NCBI GenBank assembly: GCA_003184365.1
Contig: NKYR01000036.1
Span: 62,001-126,000 of the forward strand
Source: Evernia prunastri
Lineage: Eukaryota > Ascomycota > Lecanoromycetes > Lecanorales > Parmeliaceae
Direction: 5' to 3'
Length of the DNA stretch: 64,000 nt
Part shown: piece by piece, positions 34,320 through 44,536 of the stretch
How the letters are laid out: every line of letters starts with the position of its first letter
How positions within the stretch are numbered: position 1 is the first letter of the stretch
Program-made: the position numbers and the translations under genes
Notes under the pieces: generated by a model
What the model saw: the letters and a program-made list of their open reading frames with translations, nothing else
What the model was told of the DNA's origin: nothing
Database searches by the model: none

Positions 34320-35780
34320 CTAAGCTTCAGTGCTATCGCTATCACTATCGCTTGATAAATCGGAGTCCTCAAGAGGATTCCGGATTTCTGGGAGGTGTGA
34401 AGGACGCAACCCAGCCCACTCGCTAATTAGCTTGTCGGCTTCGTCTATGTGCCAGCTAGAATCCATTCCGTGCTGAGCGAATTTCAACAGCTTTCGAGCG
34501 ATCCTATATTGTGGAGGGTAGGCGAAGCGCAGAAAATTTTCTCCAACAGCTTCTTCGAACAGCTGCTTTAATTCTTGCTGCTCCAGGCTATCTGGCGTAT
34601 CGTTGGCATGAGCCTCGTCTTCGTTTTCTTCGGCGTTCCATGCCCAGATCCACATCGGCGGAACACAGCCTACGAATCGAGGGGCAAATATAGCACTGTC
34701 CCAATCTAGAATGCCAGATATGGAGAGGGTTTCGCCGCATATGTTGACCATTATGTTATGCGGGGCATGATTGAGGTCGAGATGGCATAGGCAATTCTCA
34801 TTGTCGCCTAAAAAGCCAGCATCGTTCATCTGGGTCGCTACAGCTGCGAGACACTTCATGTAGTCGACCTTAAGGAGATTGTCGTGCTTCGAAGCTGCGG
34901 CTTTCCATCTTTCGAATTGTGATAAAAAGAAGTCGAGTGTAGATGAGTAGTGAGGTGCCTGTTTCGCTAGACTTATAGCATCCATTTCTGGGTTCTCCCC
35001 AAATGGGTCGGCATCAACATCAAATGCACGGATGTGGTACTCTCGAATGCTGTGTGCGTTGGTGGAAGCTTCGACCTGACCCGGCGTGGAATTACCCATG
35101 TCTTGCAATTTGCACAAGATACGACCGAACTCGGTCGTGAAAGCGCATTGCTGCGCATGGGTCAGCTGTGTAAAGTTCTGTTTCTTCGATTGCAACTCAA
35201 AGCCGGGTATTCTGGTTTGTACGACATAAGGCTGCTTGAGAGGATTGTTCTTTGTGAAGTCCATAGCAACGACTCTTGGCACAGGAATCGTGGAATGGTA
35301 GCGGACGTATTCTAGGATTGCAACTTCTCGATCCGGATGGGCGCTTTCGAAACGTGGCACTCTCAGGACGTATGGTACCGAGTCTTGCGATTGTGGTTTG
35401 GTGACTGTGATACCGATGATCCGATTAAAGCTGCCGCCCGAGAGGCGCTCAACATGGAAAGTGTTGAATGAAAGGAGACGACTTGTGAGTGGGAAGGTCC
35501 TCGTCCTTAGGAGACCTGTGAAGCGGTTGCCTAGAAGGCGCTGCAGAGTCGTATTCCTCGCGGAGCGTGGCCATATTTCTGAGCAAAGCTGCTCAACAAG
35601 TGGCTTGAAGTCTTCGAAGGGCTCGTGATGAAATTCAAGAGTAGATGTACGAGACCTAACGGAATGCACCGATTTTTCCAAGGTATCAACCTCATTCTCC
35701 TGCGCTTGCGGAACCGACAAACTCGCTATGGCTGAGCTATCTGACTCGTGCGAGGAATCATTGCTCAAGAGGGTCTCCAT
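34320..35780 (-). CDS. APH-like (aminoglycoside phosphotransferase family) kinase
   Basis: A single exon encodes 486 aa. The N-terminal 60 residues are Ser-rich and probably disordered. The kinase-like fold follows: a Gly-rich turn (ERLSGGSFNRIIGI), a beta-3 strand YVLRVPRF, the Brenner motif CHLDLNHAPHNIMV (catalytic Asp and metal-binding Asn) and ISGILDWDSAIFAP (DFG equivalent). All core residues of the APH/choline-kinase fold are therefore present. The C-terminus is an acidic Ser/Asp repeat (DSDLSSDSDSDSTEA). Fungal genomes carry many such genes with unknown small-molecule substrates, so no antibiotic resistance should be assumed. A truncated relative lies about 600 bp away on the other strand. 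Confidence 0.88.
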   Translation of the reverse strand: METLLSNDSSHESDSSAIASLSVPQAQENEVDTLEKSVHSVRSRTSTLEFHHEPFEDFKPLVEQLCSEIWPRSARNTTLQRLLGNRFTGLLRTRTFPLTSRLLSFNTFHVERLSGGSFNRIIGITVTKPQSQDSVPYVLRVPRFESAHPDREVAILEYVRYHSTIPVPRVVAMDFTKNNPLKQPYVVQTRIPGFELQSKKQNFTQLTHAQQCAFTTEFGRILCKLQDMGNSTPGQVEASTNAHSIREYHIRAFDVDADPFGENPEMDAISLAKQAPHYSSTLDFFLSQFERWKAAASKHDNLLKVDYMKCLAAVATQMNDAGFLGDNENCLCHLDLNHAPHNIMVNICGETLSISGILDWDSAIFAPRFVGCVPPMWIWAWNAEENEDEAHANDTPDSLEQQELKQLFEEAVGENFLRFAYPPQYRIARKLLKFAQHGMDSSWHIDEADKLISEWAGLRPSHLPEIRNPLEDSDLSSDSDSDSTEA

Positions 35781-35820
35781 TGCTGGTGCGGTTGAGAGAA
35801 TGAAGAGATATACTAGGACT

Positions 35821-36235
35821 CTATCGCACCACGATGAGGTTGAATACGCCTAAGTAACTCATTTGCTCTGAATTTTTGATGGTGTCTATGACGACGCCGT
35901 AATCGTGGGTATTGCCTCCACACATTGAGGATACAATGTTCAAGAACATGTTTGCATCCGTTAGACCCATGTCTTTGGAATGTACGCTTGCGGTCAACAT
36001 TTGATACCCCTCCGCCATCATCGTCCATTTTTCTATCTGCACTAGAGCTTTTCCAATAGGTCAAATTTATTTCATTCATTATCGATATATTGCCAGTCTC
36101 TGCGCAATGCAAAAGGTAAGTATGCGTCCGCCGTGAGTCCCATACGGTATTTACCTCCTTTCCGAAATTAGGGCTAGGGCTGCTGCTGGCGATGTCCAAG
36201 ACATTTCGGGCAGGTTTCCCATCGACCGTTGCCAA
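35821..36235 (-). CDS. Possible small protein, two exons, unknown
   Basis: Minus-strand exons 36235-36155 and 36036-35821 would encode 98 aa. The splice joins SSSPSPNFGKE to IEKWTMMAEGYQMLTASVHS in phase, using a GTAAAT donor and TGCAG acceptor. Downstream sequence (DANMFLNIVSSMCGGNTHDY) looks protein-like and stays open. Two frames overlap here, and without the intron the first would run to 35813 as a His/Arg-rich tail of low quality. I do not recognise it. It may be a real gene or a leftover of one. Confidence 0.4.
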
Positions 36236-36345
36236 GCACTACTCAGCACTCAGATCAGATATTTTGAAATACTCACGATAGAGAACACTGTGACTAACGA
36301 TCAGGTTCAGGCTCAAAGAACTACCGGACAGCTGTAAACAGCACA

Positions 36346-36741
36346 ATGTCGAATCTTTTCGAAACTCAGAATGAGGTCACTCAGGATGATTGCCTCAAGT
36401 ACGCACATAACCTTGTAAAGGGGTCTGCAGATCCAGTACCATAGCAAGGCTATCACAGTTACACTTTGTGGTCCGAGTCAGGCTTTGTCGTTCAATTCCG
36501 CTCTGAGGCATCACCCTTCGACATTATTATGACCACCCTTGCTAAGAACATCCATCGTCATATTGCTCCCGCTACTACCTATCAGGGTCTCATGCCCAAC
36601 AGCTCGGTGAGTATTTGGATAATGGAAGCGTTACCAGGTGTTGGCTATCTCTTCACACACGGCATTACCACAGTGACCGAGCAGGATACAAGATTGATCT
36701 CATTTGCTCAGGCAAAACCGAAAGGAGTAGTGAAACTGTGA
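36346..36741 (+). pseudogene. Truncated APH-like kinase relic
   Basis: Two exons (36346-36398 and 36459-36741) splice to 111 aa. MSNLFETQNEVTQDDCLNYTLW leads into FVVQFRS, TLAKNIHRHIAPATTYQGLM and SIWIMEALPGVGYLF. These correspond to the N-lobe and hinge of fungal APH-like proteins: the lysine-strand region, then the MExLPG hinge motif. It stops at a TGA at 36739, before the HxDxxxxN catalytic loop, and I find no continuation in the next 800 bases. It therefore lacks the catalytic half. Expression as a short protein is possible but a degenerating copy is more likely. Confidence 0.6.
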
Positions 36742-37562
36742 ACCATAATCCGCGGCTACTTCCGCGGTACCATGTATGAGATGGACAGCAAGGCTATCGT
36801 TTGCATTCTGCTTGATCAGTGCCTCTGCTATTCCTCAGCCTTCTCTTCAACCTTAGGAGAACGACCAAGCTCCGAGAGAAAATGTTTTGGCTCTCACACT
36901 GCTTGTATTTTAACGGTGGGAGAGAAAGGGGCAGAGCCCAATCGAGAAGGATCTGGGACTCCGACGTGTTACATCAGCATTTACCTGTGCAGGTTGACGA
37001 GACTATATTTGATGAGCTCAGAACTTTCAGCTACAGAAAGGCTAGCTTGCTGAAAAGTAGTGAGCATTGAAATACGGGGAACGCATTCCTAGTAACAACA
37101 AGGAAGGTCATATGCGTATGATTCAAATGGTTCAACGAAGGATAGACAAGCTTCTCGTGACTACAGGAAGGACACACTTTAGCTCTTACTAAAGGAGGAC
37201 GAGAGGGAGCTTATAATTACGAATGGGGCAAATACGATATGAAAGTCGTCATCCATCAATCTTCTCCCTGCGCTCCCCCCACCTTCCTCCCAATCGCCGC
37301 TCCATCATCCCAAGACTTGACAGTATCCGGCCAGTCATCCACAAGCGTACAGCAGGTTACCCCCATTTGTTTGAAAAGGAAACAGCGCTCATCCATCGAT
37401 TCACGCCATTCTAGGTCCCGGATAACCCTTTGCCGCCCTTGGAGTAAGTATTCTTTTTAGGCTGTATCATCTTCGTCTTCTTTCTTGCTGCTGTCGTCTG
37501 CTTATTGATCGTAACGATTCCGATATCAATGGACTTGAGGGACTACTGCCTTCTTCAGAAGA
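36742..37562. other. No supported gene
   Basis: This lies between two truncated relics. A few short frames are present, none with a recognisable motif. It probably belongs to the same eroded region. Confidence 0.45.
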
Positions 37563-37565
37563 TAG

Positions 37566-38120
37566 TTGACTGAGGTTCTGAATAGACTGTATCCTCAAGT
37601 ACTTAATGTCGCTGTCAATTTTGAGCGCTTGGACGGAAAGATGTCTACGCCACAGAGACATAAGGCTATTCAAAAGTTCCGCAACAATTCTAAGTGTACA
37701 GTCTTTCTCGCAACTATCGGTAGTGCCGGAGTTGGGTGACTCTCCTCTCGCAGAACTCAGCCATGGTGGACTCATTGCTAACGACCAGCAGCATTGACTT
37801 GACCGCAGCTTGTCATGTTCATCTCATGGAGCCACGGTGGAACCCCACAGGAGCAAGCTCTTGACAGAGTGCATCGCATTGGGCAGACACAGCCTGTCGT
37901 TGCTACTCGCTATATTGTGAAGGACAGTGTGGAAGAGGTCCGTATCCCTCTCATCCCTCACTCCTCTGTCAGAATGACCACCTTACTGATCGTATCTCCA
38001 AAACAGTACGTCGTCTCCTTGCATAAAAAGAAGCTAGATCTGATCCAGCAATCACTCGGACCAAATGCTGCACCCAAAACCAATGCGCTCAAGGAGAAAC
38101 TGAAAATGATATCTCTTTGA
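37566..38120 (+). pseudogene. SNF2-family helicase C-terminal fragment, frameshifted
   Basis: Three exon-like blocks encode only the helicase C-terminal lobe. The first gives LDGKMSTPQRHKAI and FLATIGSAGVG. After a GTGACT...CAG intron ending at 37793 come IDLTAACHVHLMEPRWNP, then DRVHRIGQTQPVVATRYIV. After a GTCCGT...ACAG intron come YVVSLHKKKLDLIQQSL and a stop. These are motifs IV-VI of Rad5/SMARCA3-like SNF2 proteins. Between RWNP and EQALDRV (about 37851) the frame shifts by a small deletion and would hit a TGA. The ATPase N-lobe is absent upstream. A truncated, inactive relic fits best; a sequencing error could explain the shift but not the missing N-terminal half. Confidence 0.8.
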
Positions 38121-39762
38121 TTTACATGCGCAACTGTTCGGCTTGCTGACGATAGCAAGACTTTGCACCGTTTCCTCACCTCATCTTCAACCACTGCGTG
38201 AAGCTAACAGCTAGAAATGCTATCGATTATGTCTCTGGAGAGGCTACGTAAATCTTGTGGCAGTGCAAAGGTCAACTTTGTAGTATTCAGGCTGAACTAA
38301 TTTTGATTGGAGATGCAGGGATCCATAAGTTATAACTCACGATAGACCATGCATACGGAGCAGTACTTCGCTTTATCATTTAAAGTTCTTATAGGGGTCC
38401 GCAGAGAGCTATCGCGAGGCTTAGCTATCTTTGATAACAAAGTGCTGCATAATTTCCATCCTCATTACATTGCCGCTCAAGCTCTATCATCGACGTTAAC
38501 CTGGGACGTAGCGCCATCAGGCGCAGTAATACCTAAGGGGCTGAAAGAAGCGCCAGAAAAAGACCGCAACGCTGCCATCAATCCAAAGGCAATGTCCAAA
38601 GATATCAAAAGATCGTGAGTCTTAATCGCCAGAGGGTATTCATGAAAGTTGAAGCGCAACCGACTCTTGTAGAAGAGTACGAAGAGAATGGATCATTCAG
38701 ACTATAGGAACAAGTCGCTGGCACAGAAGCAGTAGGTAGTGCATCGTTGAGATCAGCTGAGAATTTTAATATGAACGGTGATCAGCCAATAAAGTTTGTA
38801 TGCTTCATTAAGTGCATAAATGTATAACATTGCATCAAACATGCACAAAAGATTCACTTCCGCAGTCGATGTCTTGGAAGGGGGCTGTGCAATTTTGTAC
38901 TGAAGCGGTCATGGAGAGGTGAGGACATGCCCCATTCCAGCCCTGCCTCTTATTGCCCAGGCCGGAAACCAGTCCCGGGAGTAGCAGATGACTGTATCGC
39001 TTGGACGGTTTGCACCCAGAGAATGATATGTATTTCCAAGCTTGATCAACCATCAGGTTAGTATGTCGAAGGAGTGAAAAGTAAGGTAGGCGTCGTGAGC
39101 GGACTCGGTACTCTATGGTGCGCACAAAGTTCAAATCTCCGCAATGATCTGGTACATATGAAAAAACCAATACGAAGCCTTGTCACTTTGGCTCCTTTTT
39201 GTGCAAATTGACGTCTTGCTCGAACTGGCTGATCTGCAGACAGGACCGCTGATTTTTACGAAGTACACAGAAGCCTTTAGGCGTGTCTTGGAGCGGCCGT
39301 TACTAGCTGCCAGAATGAGTAGTGCAATCTGTGGCTGGTATATCAAGTCATGAGGAGGAGCGACCTGTACGAATCTACGATGGAGTTTCCGAGCTGCTAT
39401 AGGCCCGCAGATTAGTCGAGATTCTATGCGCAGTCATACAATGAACAGCGAATTCGGAGTTTTAGGTTCAGGGACAAGGGACAGTGACAGCATGTTTACG
39501 GGCAAAGTAAAATGACGCTTAAGCGTCTGCATTGTTCGATCTAACGCTGGAAATCCAGCAGCAACGAAAGCCAGTGATACTTCATTGCTGGAAGGCCAGC
39601 AAAAACCGCCTCTGCGCTGGAAATAATCATGCCCAAATCCGCAGGTGATGAGGTAGCCACCGTAGATTGCCCTTCGCCATTCTTGGTTGGGAGCGCGGTG
39701 GTAAATTGAAACATCCGCGAGCGTGACTGCTGAAATGGGTATGCGAGTGCCCTTAAGCGTAA
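38121..39762. other. No supported gene
   Basis: Short frames on both strands show no domain. The stretch continues the gene-poor accessory zone. Confidence 0.45.
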
Positions 39763-40350
39763 TCAGTTGTGTTCCGAAGGCGCCGATGCGGCAGGGAGAC
39801 TGGAGGCTGGCGAGGCCATATAGTCTGACAGGGGCGAGGATGACGAGGTGGAAAATGGTGACACACTCCCGTATCCATCGGCCAACTCCAGCTGTCCGCG
39901 CTGATGCTCCCGTTCTGGGCTGTCTTTGTTGAAAGACGGGTGGAGCGCTAGCATCAGGTCCGCGATGTGAGATGGTATCTTGTGATCCTTATAGTTGAAA
40001 CCGGTACTGACGTGGATGATCAAGGTAATGATGTTCTGAAAGACGTTAATCCGACGAACTGGATCTCAAATGGGAAAGCGCAGTTTAGGAGTTCTTTCGA
40101 AAGACGACGAGGTTCGAGGTGAAGTTGGCTTTGAGTGAAATGTACCAGGCGTGAGAGCTTGCAGACATTCGACGTGAGCGGTTCCAGGAGGTAATTTTGT
40201 GCGCAAATACTCGAAGATCTTGTTGCGGATCTCAACTGGAATTTGATCGAAAGTAAGGCCAAAGACTTTCATCTTCAGTTCCGCTTCCGACGTCATCACT
40301 TCATCCATAAGTGGAAGCCAGCGAGCAAAGTCATTGCCTGTAAAGGCTGG
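39763..40350 (-). CDS. Uncertain gene with an F-box-like segment
   Basis: One minus frame holds MPAFTGNDFARWLPLMDEVM and then LTFDQIPVEIRNKIFEYLR, a pattern seen in fungal F-box-like proteins (LPxEIRNxIYxYL). It closes at 40066. A second frame (40023-39763) continues with HVSTGFNYKDHKIPSHIAD and a Ser/Pro/Ala-rich end. I could not find a donor-acceptor pair that joins them in phase. It may be a diverged or broken gene, or the true exon limits differ. Confidence 0.3.
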
Positions 40351-41589
40351 CATAACCGCTAATTTGGGAAGAGCGCGATCACTGCGTTGCAGCCAGATGA
40401 AGCTGTGAAGACCCGACATCGATGACCGATTTACAACGGACTCGTTGAGAACGTTGCGCAGCGTCTAACCGATGTCCATAGCTCGCTGTGGCAAATTTTG
40501 CTTTCGTGCCAACAAGCTCGGACCCCATGATTGAAGCAAGATCTCTGGAGGGCCGGTTTCTGTGAAGCGTCCCTGCCAAACAGTAACCACCTGCACTCGT
40601 TTCTCCATCGTATCTTGATGGAGCTGCTGGATGTTGACGATAGCATGGGTTGGGCAAAGATATATAGTCTGTACATTTCGATGTTAGTCAACGCCCAGAC
40701 AACATGAAGCTGGAGTCCTACCTTGAGTAATTTTATATACAGATATAGATAGGGTAAAAACCAAGCAATCCTCAATTCGAAAATCAGACGTGGCATCAGC
40801 CGGGTAATGGTGATGGTGGATGTTGTGGCATGATGTGCTCGTGAGGAGAGGTTCGACAGTGTCAAAGCCCAAAGGTGTCGCTGAAGCTGATGAAGATATC
40901 CTTATCAGAAGTAATGACATCGTAGAACGAATGATTTATAAGTACTTCGGACGAACGAGAGCTGTAGAGTTAGGCTGTGAGCCAGGATTGGCGCTCTTGT
41001 CATGTCCACAAATGTATACCGATGGCTCATCAAGCAGGCGTTGTGCATGCTGGAAGTTGGCGGTGGTGGCATTGGAAGAGGTGTAAGAAGGATGGAGGGT
41101 CTGGAAGACTGGGGTTTATGTAGGCCTGGATGCAGAAGAACAGTATTCACCTGTCGAAGAAATATTCACTGTGTGTGAGCTTCTGACAAGGTGATTCAGG
41201 ATAGTCAAGGTCGAAATAAGTGAAGCAGTCCCAAGTACTGTGTGTGTTTGAGGCGACTACTGCATTTTGTGTGTGTGTATGAAGGATGGGGGGTTTGGTG
41301 AGGAGGGGGTTTAAATAGGTACGGATGCAGGTAGGACATATTCACTGGGTGACAGGATGAATGCGGTAGGTGAAGAAAGATGTGGATAAATCCTCACGGC
41401 GGTGAGGTTTAGCAAGACAGATGAATATCAGAAGTTGTAATGGAGATCATGAACAAAAAAAAAGAGGCATCACTCTTCGATAGAGAAATGATTTGTGTTT
41501 CAGCTTTCAAGCTCGCTCTTTAGATCATGATTATTTCTCCTCGCAATAAGAGTCATAGTAGGAGATGGAAATACTTTCCTCGGAGACTT
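40351..41589. other. No supported gene; GT-rich tracts
   Basis: Short overlapping frames only. GTGTGTGT-rich segments occur at about 41190-41280. Segments at about 41090-41175 and 41280-41355 resemble each other (both have TATGAAGGATGG- or GGATGGAGG-like starts, then GGATGCAG and ATATTCACTG), suggesting an old local duplication. Confidence 0.4.
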
Positions 41590-42762
41590 CTATGCTACGC
41601 CGAGATCCGGCGTATCAGCAATTCTAATGACATACTTCATCGCCGATACTTTGCCCTCTCTCAGCGCCTTTAGAGCGGTCTCCACGCCCTGCAGCCCTCC
41701 TTCTACAACCTCATGAGGATGTGGCTTGAGCTTCCCATCGTTCAACCATCTTCCAATGAGTTTGGTGAACATGAGTCCAAACTCTTTCCCCCCTTGCTCT
41801 ACTCCCAACTTTCCCAACGCTTTATTGTCTCGTGTCTGATCCTTTGACAATTCCTTCCACAGACTGCCAGCCATGGTGGTTGACTGCTCGATATGCGGTG
41901 GTATCTCCTTCAATATCTCCGGAAATGGAAGTACCAGAGTGAGTCTACCCTTATCGGCAAGGACTTGACTGAGATTGATGTAACTGCCGTGTTCACTGGT
42001 AGCATCAAAAGCGTACTTGAGATCGTGCCCTTTCAAGGCTTTGCGCATCTCCTCGACAACGAACTCGTTGCCTTTTCGGTAGTCGATGACGGAGTCACCC
42101 TCGGTAAGCAGAGTCTCAACAAAAGGAATGCCTTTACCAGCTATGCATATAAGCGGGTGCACATTGACCAACTTTGCAAGTTTAATTGCATAGGCCCCTA
42201 CGGCGCTCGCTGCCCCATAGATAACCAATGGCTTCTCACTGTCCGTTGGAACGGATGCCCACGGTCCAGCTGCGACCTCCAACATGCCGAATATTCCGAG
42301 GCAGGCCATGAGAGCAGCCATGGGCACCGTAGCTGCTTCTTCAAAGCTGACATGGTCGCCCAGATGAAAGGTCGTCCAGTCCCATACAAGCGAATATTCG
42401 GCATAGCTGCCTCCAGGAGTGCCAAGCTCATGGAGAGCGGCAACACGATCTCCGACATGGAAGTCGGTAACGTTGGTGCCAACGGCATGGACGAAACCTG
42501 CCACATCATCGCCACTGTTGGGGCAGTTAGAGATAGTCCTTAACATGCTGGTGGGCATCTTCCAGTCCTGTTGATAATATTTGTTAGGAAAAGGGGATGT
42601 CAGAAGAGAGAGTGGTATGCTTCTGACCTTCGGGTTGGTTCCTGACACAACGACCTTGACCAGGATCTGAGATGGATGGGTGATCTTAGGAATTGGGACG
42701 TCATGAATAGTGACGGTAGTGTCTGTATGGACAAGCGCCTCTTTCATGGTGCCGATCTGCAT
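41590..42762 (-). CDS. Medium-chain dehydrogenase/reductase (zinc-independent enoyl-reductase type)
   Basis: Minus-strand exons 42762-42628 and 42567-41590 encode 370 aa. A GroES-like N-terminal domain (ILVKVVVSGTNPKDWKMP, GDDVAGFVHAVGTNV, FHVGDRVAAL, GGSYAEYSLV) is followed by a Rossmann domain with YGAASAVGAYAIKLAKL as nucleotide-binding segment. NPKD and the lack of a structural zinc cysteine cluster place it with quinone/enoyl-reductase-like MDRs, NADPH-dependent. The 60-nt intron is a multiple of three with no stop, so an unspliced reading adds 20 residues; it has a CTAAC branch site and CAACAG acceptor, and its removal restores NPKDWKMP. Substrate unknown. It stands alone, with no polyketide synthase next to it. 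Confidence 0.9.
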   Translation of the reverse strand: MQIGTMKEALVHTDTTVTIHDVPIPKITHPSQILVKVVVSGTNPKVRSIPLSLLTSPFPNKYYQQDWKMPTSMLRTISNCPNSGDDVAGFVHAVGTNVTDFHVGDRVAALHELGTPGGSYAEYSLVWDWTTFHLGDHVSFEEAATVPMAALMACLGIFGMLEVAAGPWASVPTDSEKPLVIYGAASAVGAYAIKLAKLVNVHPLICIAGKGIPFVETLLTEGDSVIDYRKGNEFVVEEMRKALKGHDLKYAFDATSEHGSYINLSQVLADKGRLTLVLPFPEILKEIPPHIEQSTTMAGSLWKELSKDQTRDNKALGKLGVEQGGKEFGLMFTKLIGRWLNDGKLKPHPHEVVEGGLQGVETALKALREGKVSAMKYVIRIADTPDLGVA

Positions 42763-44536
42763 CGTTCGAATCTTGAGTCGAAGCTAGAGGGTTTTTTTGG
42801 GTGGCGAGACGAGAGATCTGGGGGCTGGAAAGGATTCTGCTGCATGGAAGACCAATGGTGACACTCTAACGACGGACATTGGTAATAGGAGATGTGGGTG
42901 GCAGAGAACGTACAAAGTCTACACTGCCGCGGTTCATATAAGCGAGGAAAGAAAGGGACGGAAAGGGGGATGATACAGAGATGGTTGCTGAGCTCAGGCT
43001 TTGCTGTGGAACAATGCCTATGAGGGAAAAAGTAAGAGAATGGGAAGGCAGCATGATGACCTGTTATATACTTACCTGATACCGCTTCCCCACCCATTCC
43101 CATGTTAGCAGGCTGAAGAAGGCGTTGGTGTGCATATGTACGATATAGTAATACAGATGCATCTGCAGAGTATAATGGTGCCGGATCACATCGGATGAGG
43201 GTACTCTCAGGCTACCCATTTCCTTCGCCATTTGATTGATTATGTAGAGACGTGAACATAAGGTACTGTATGTGCTTTAGCTAAAGTGGTTTAAGTACTT
43301 TTAGCTACTTTATTATTGACTTTTCTGACTTCAGTTCAGACGTTAGAATTTAGATGGCGGCTTTGCTGCGGGAAGCCTAGCCACACCTGGTAGCAGGTCG
43401 ACCAATTGTGGTTAGGTCAAGGCAAGCTCTAATTGTAATTTTATCTTAAGGTATGCTTGGTCGTTGCTCCTTTTGAGACCGATTTTCACCCTCGCACTCA
43501 CCCTCATCCTCAACCTCAACCTTTCTGACGTCGCCCCCAAGTGTCAATGTCCCCTCTTACTCTCTCGACAAGCGGTGAGTGAAACCTTCCATGTACAAAG
43601 TATCCTGCTCGTTTCATACAGATCGACGCTTCTCAGATGCCACCAATCTGCCTCCTTGATGCCTTCTGATTCGACGGAACCCCCTCAATCTCTGCTGTCT
43701 CGTCATACCACCCAATGCTAGAGAAGCTTGATGACGTTGTCCATACATTTCTTTTTATGCATCATCGCTTTGACTAAGGATTAAGAAGACACAGCCCACC
43801 GGGCTATTAGCTTACTTGCCATAATCTCATGTCTCTTATCTTCATCAGGCTTCTCCTCGGCCTCCATTTGCAGTCCTTCCGTGCTGAATCATACAGCTTC
43901 GGCATAGCCTTCACCTTGTACATTGCTAATCATGTTGGCTATTTCCTTCAACGCTTACGTACACACTGCCACTGTTACAGTCTGGCTCCGTGCCATCTGA
44001 GGATCGCATCTAAATCTCTTTGACGTCAACGGAGACCTTCAGCCCAATGAAGAGACTGCAGTTAGAGTAGGGCCAAGGGTATAACATCTGTTGGGGAGCC
44101 CTTGTAAAGCAACATACGCAACCAACGTTTTCCCCAATTGCTTCTAACCCTACATTATTCAAAAGGCTTGCAAGGTCTATGACGGGCAATACCGGTCTGA
44201 CCATCATCCAAGATCAGGCTTAGGAAAATACCAGAGTCTGCCCGAGCCGCATAATTAAGCCGGCATGAGACTGATCCACTGCCAGAAAACATTGAAGAAC
44301 TCAAGCCTTTCAGCGAGGGTTTGGTCTGTTAGATGTCAGGAAATTTGGTAATGAAAACAACTTGTGTAAACTTGACTGACTGATGTGTAGAAGGTGGACC
44401 CATCCAAGAGCCGATACATGAAAAGCTAAACCCCGCGCCAAAAGTAGCAGCGGTCTCCTACTCGTTCGATGAGCAATTGGTTCTAATCACTCGTCACCAT
44501 TAGCAACTGCCCCAATAGGAAGAGCTCCAAAGGGCA
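42763..44536. other. 1.8 kb intergenic interval
   Basis: This is between the divergent reductase and transcription-factor-domain genes. It contains no frame with a recognisable domain. A small plus frame at 43464-43721 starts with a hydrophobic, Leu-rich stretch, but nothing else supports it. Confidence 0.45.

Noticed and set aside
34320..35780. Antibiotic resistance gene based on APH similarity
   Set aside because: The APH fold is common in fungi with unrelated or unknown substrates; nothing here points to aminoglycosides.
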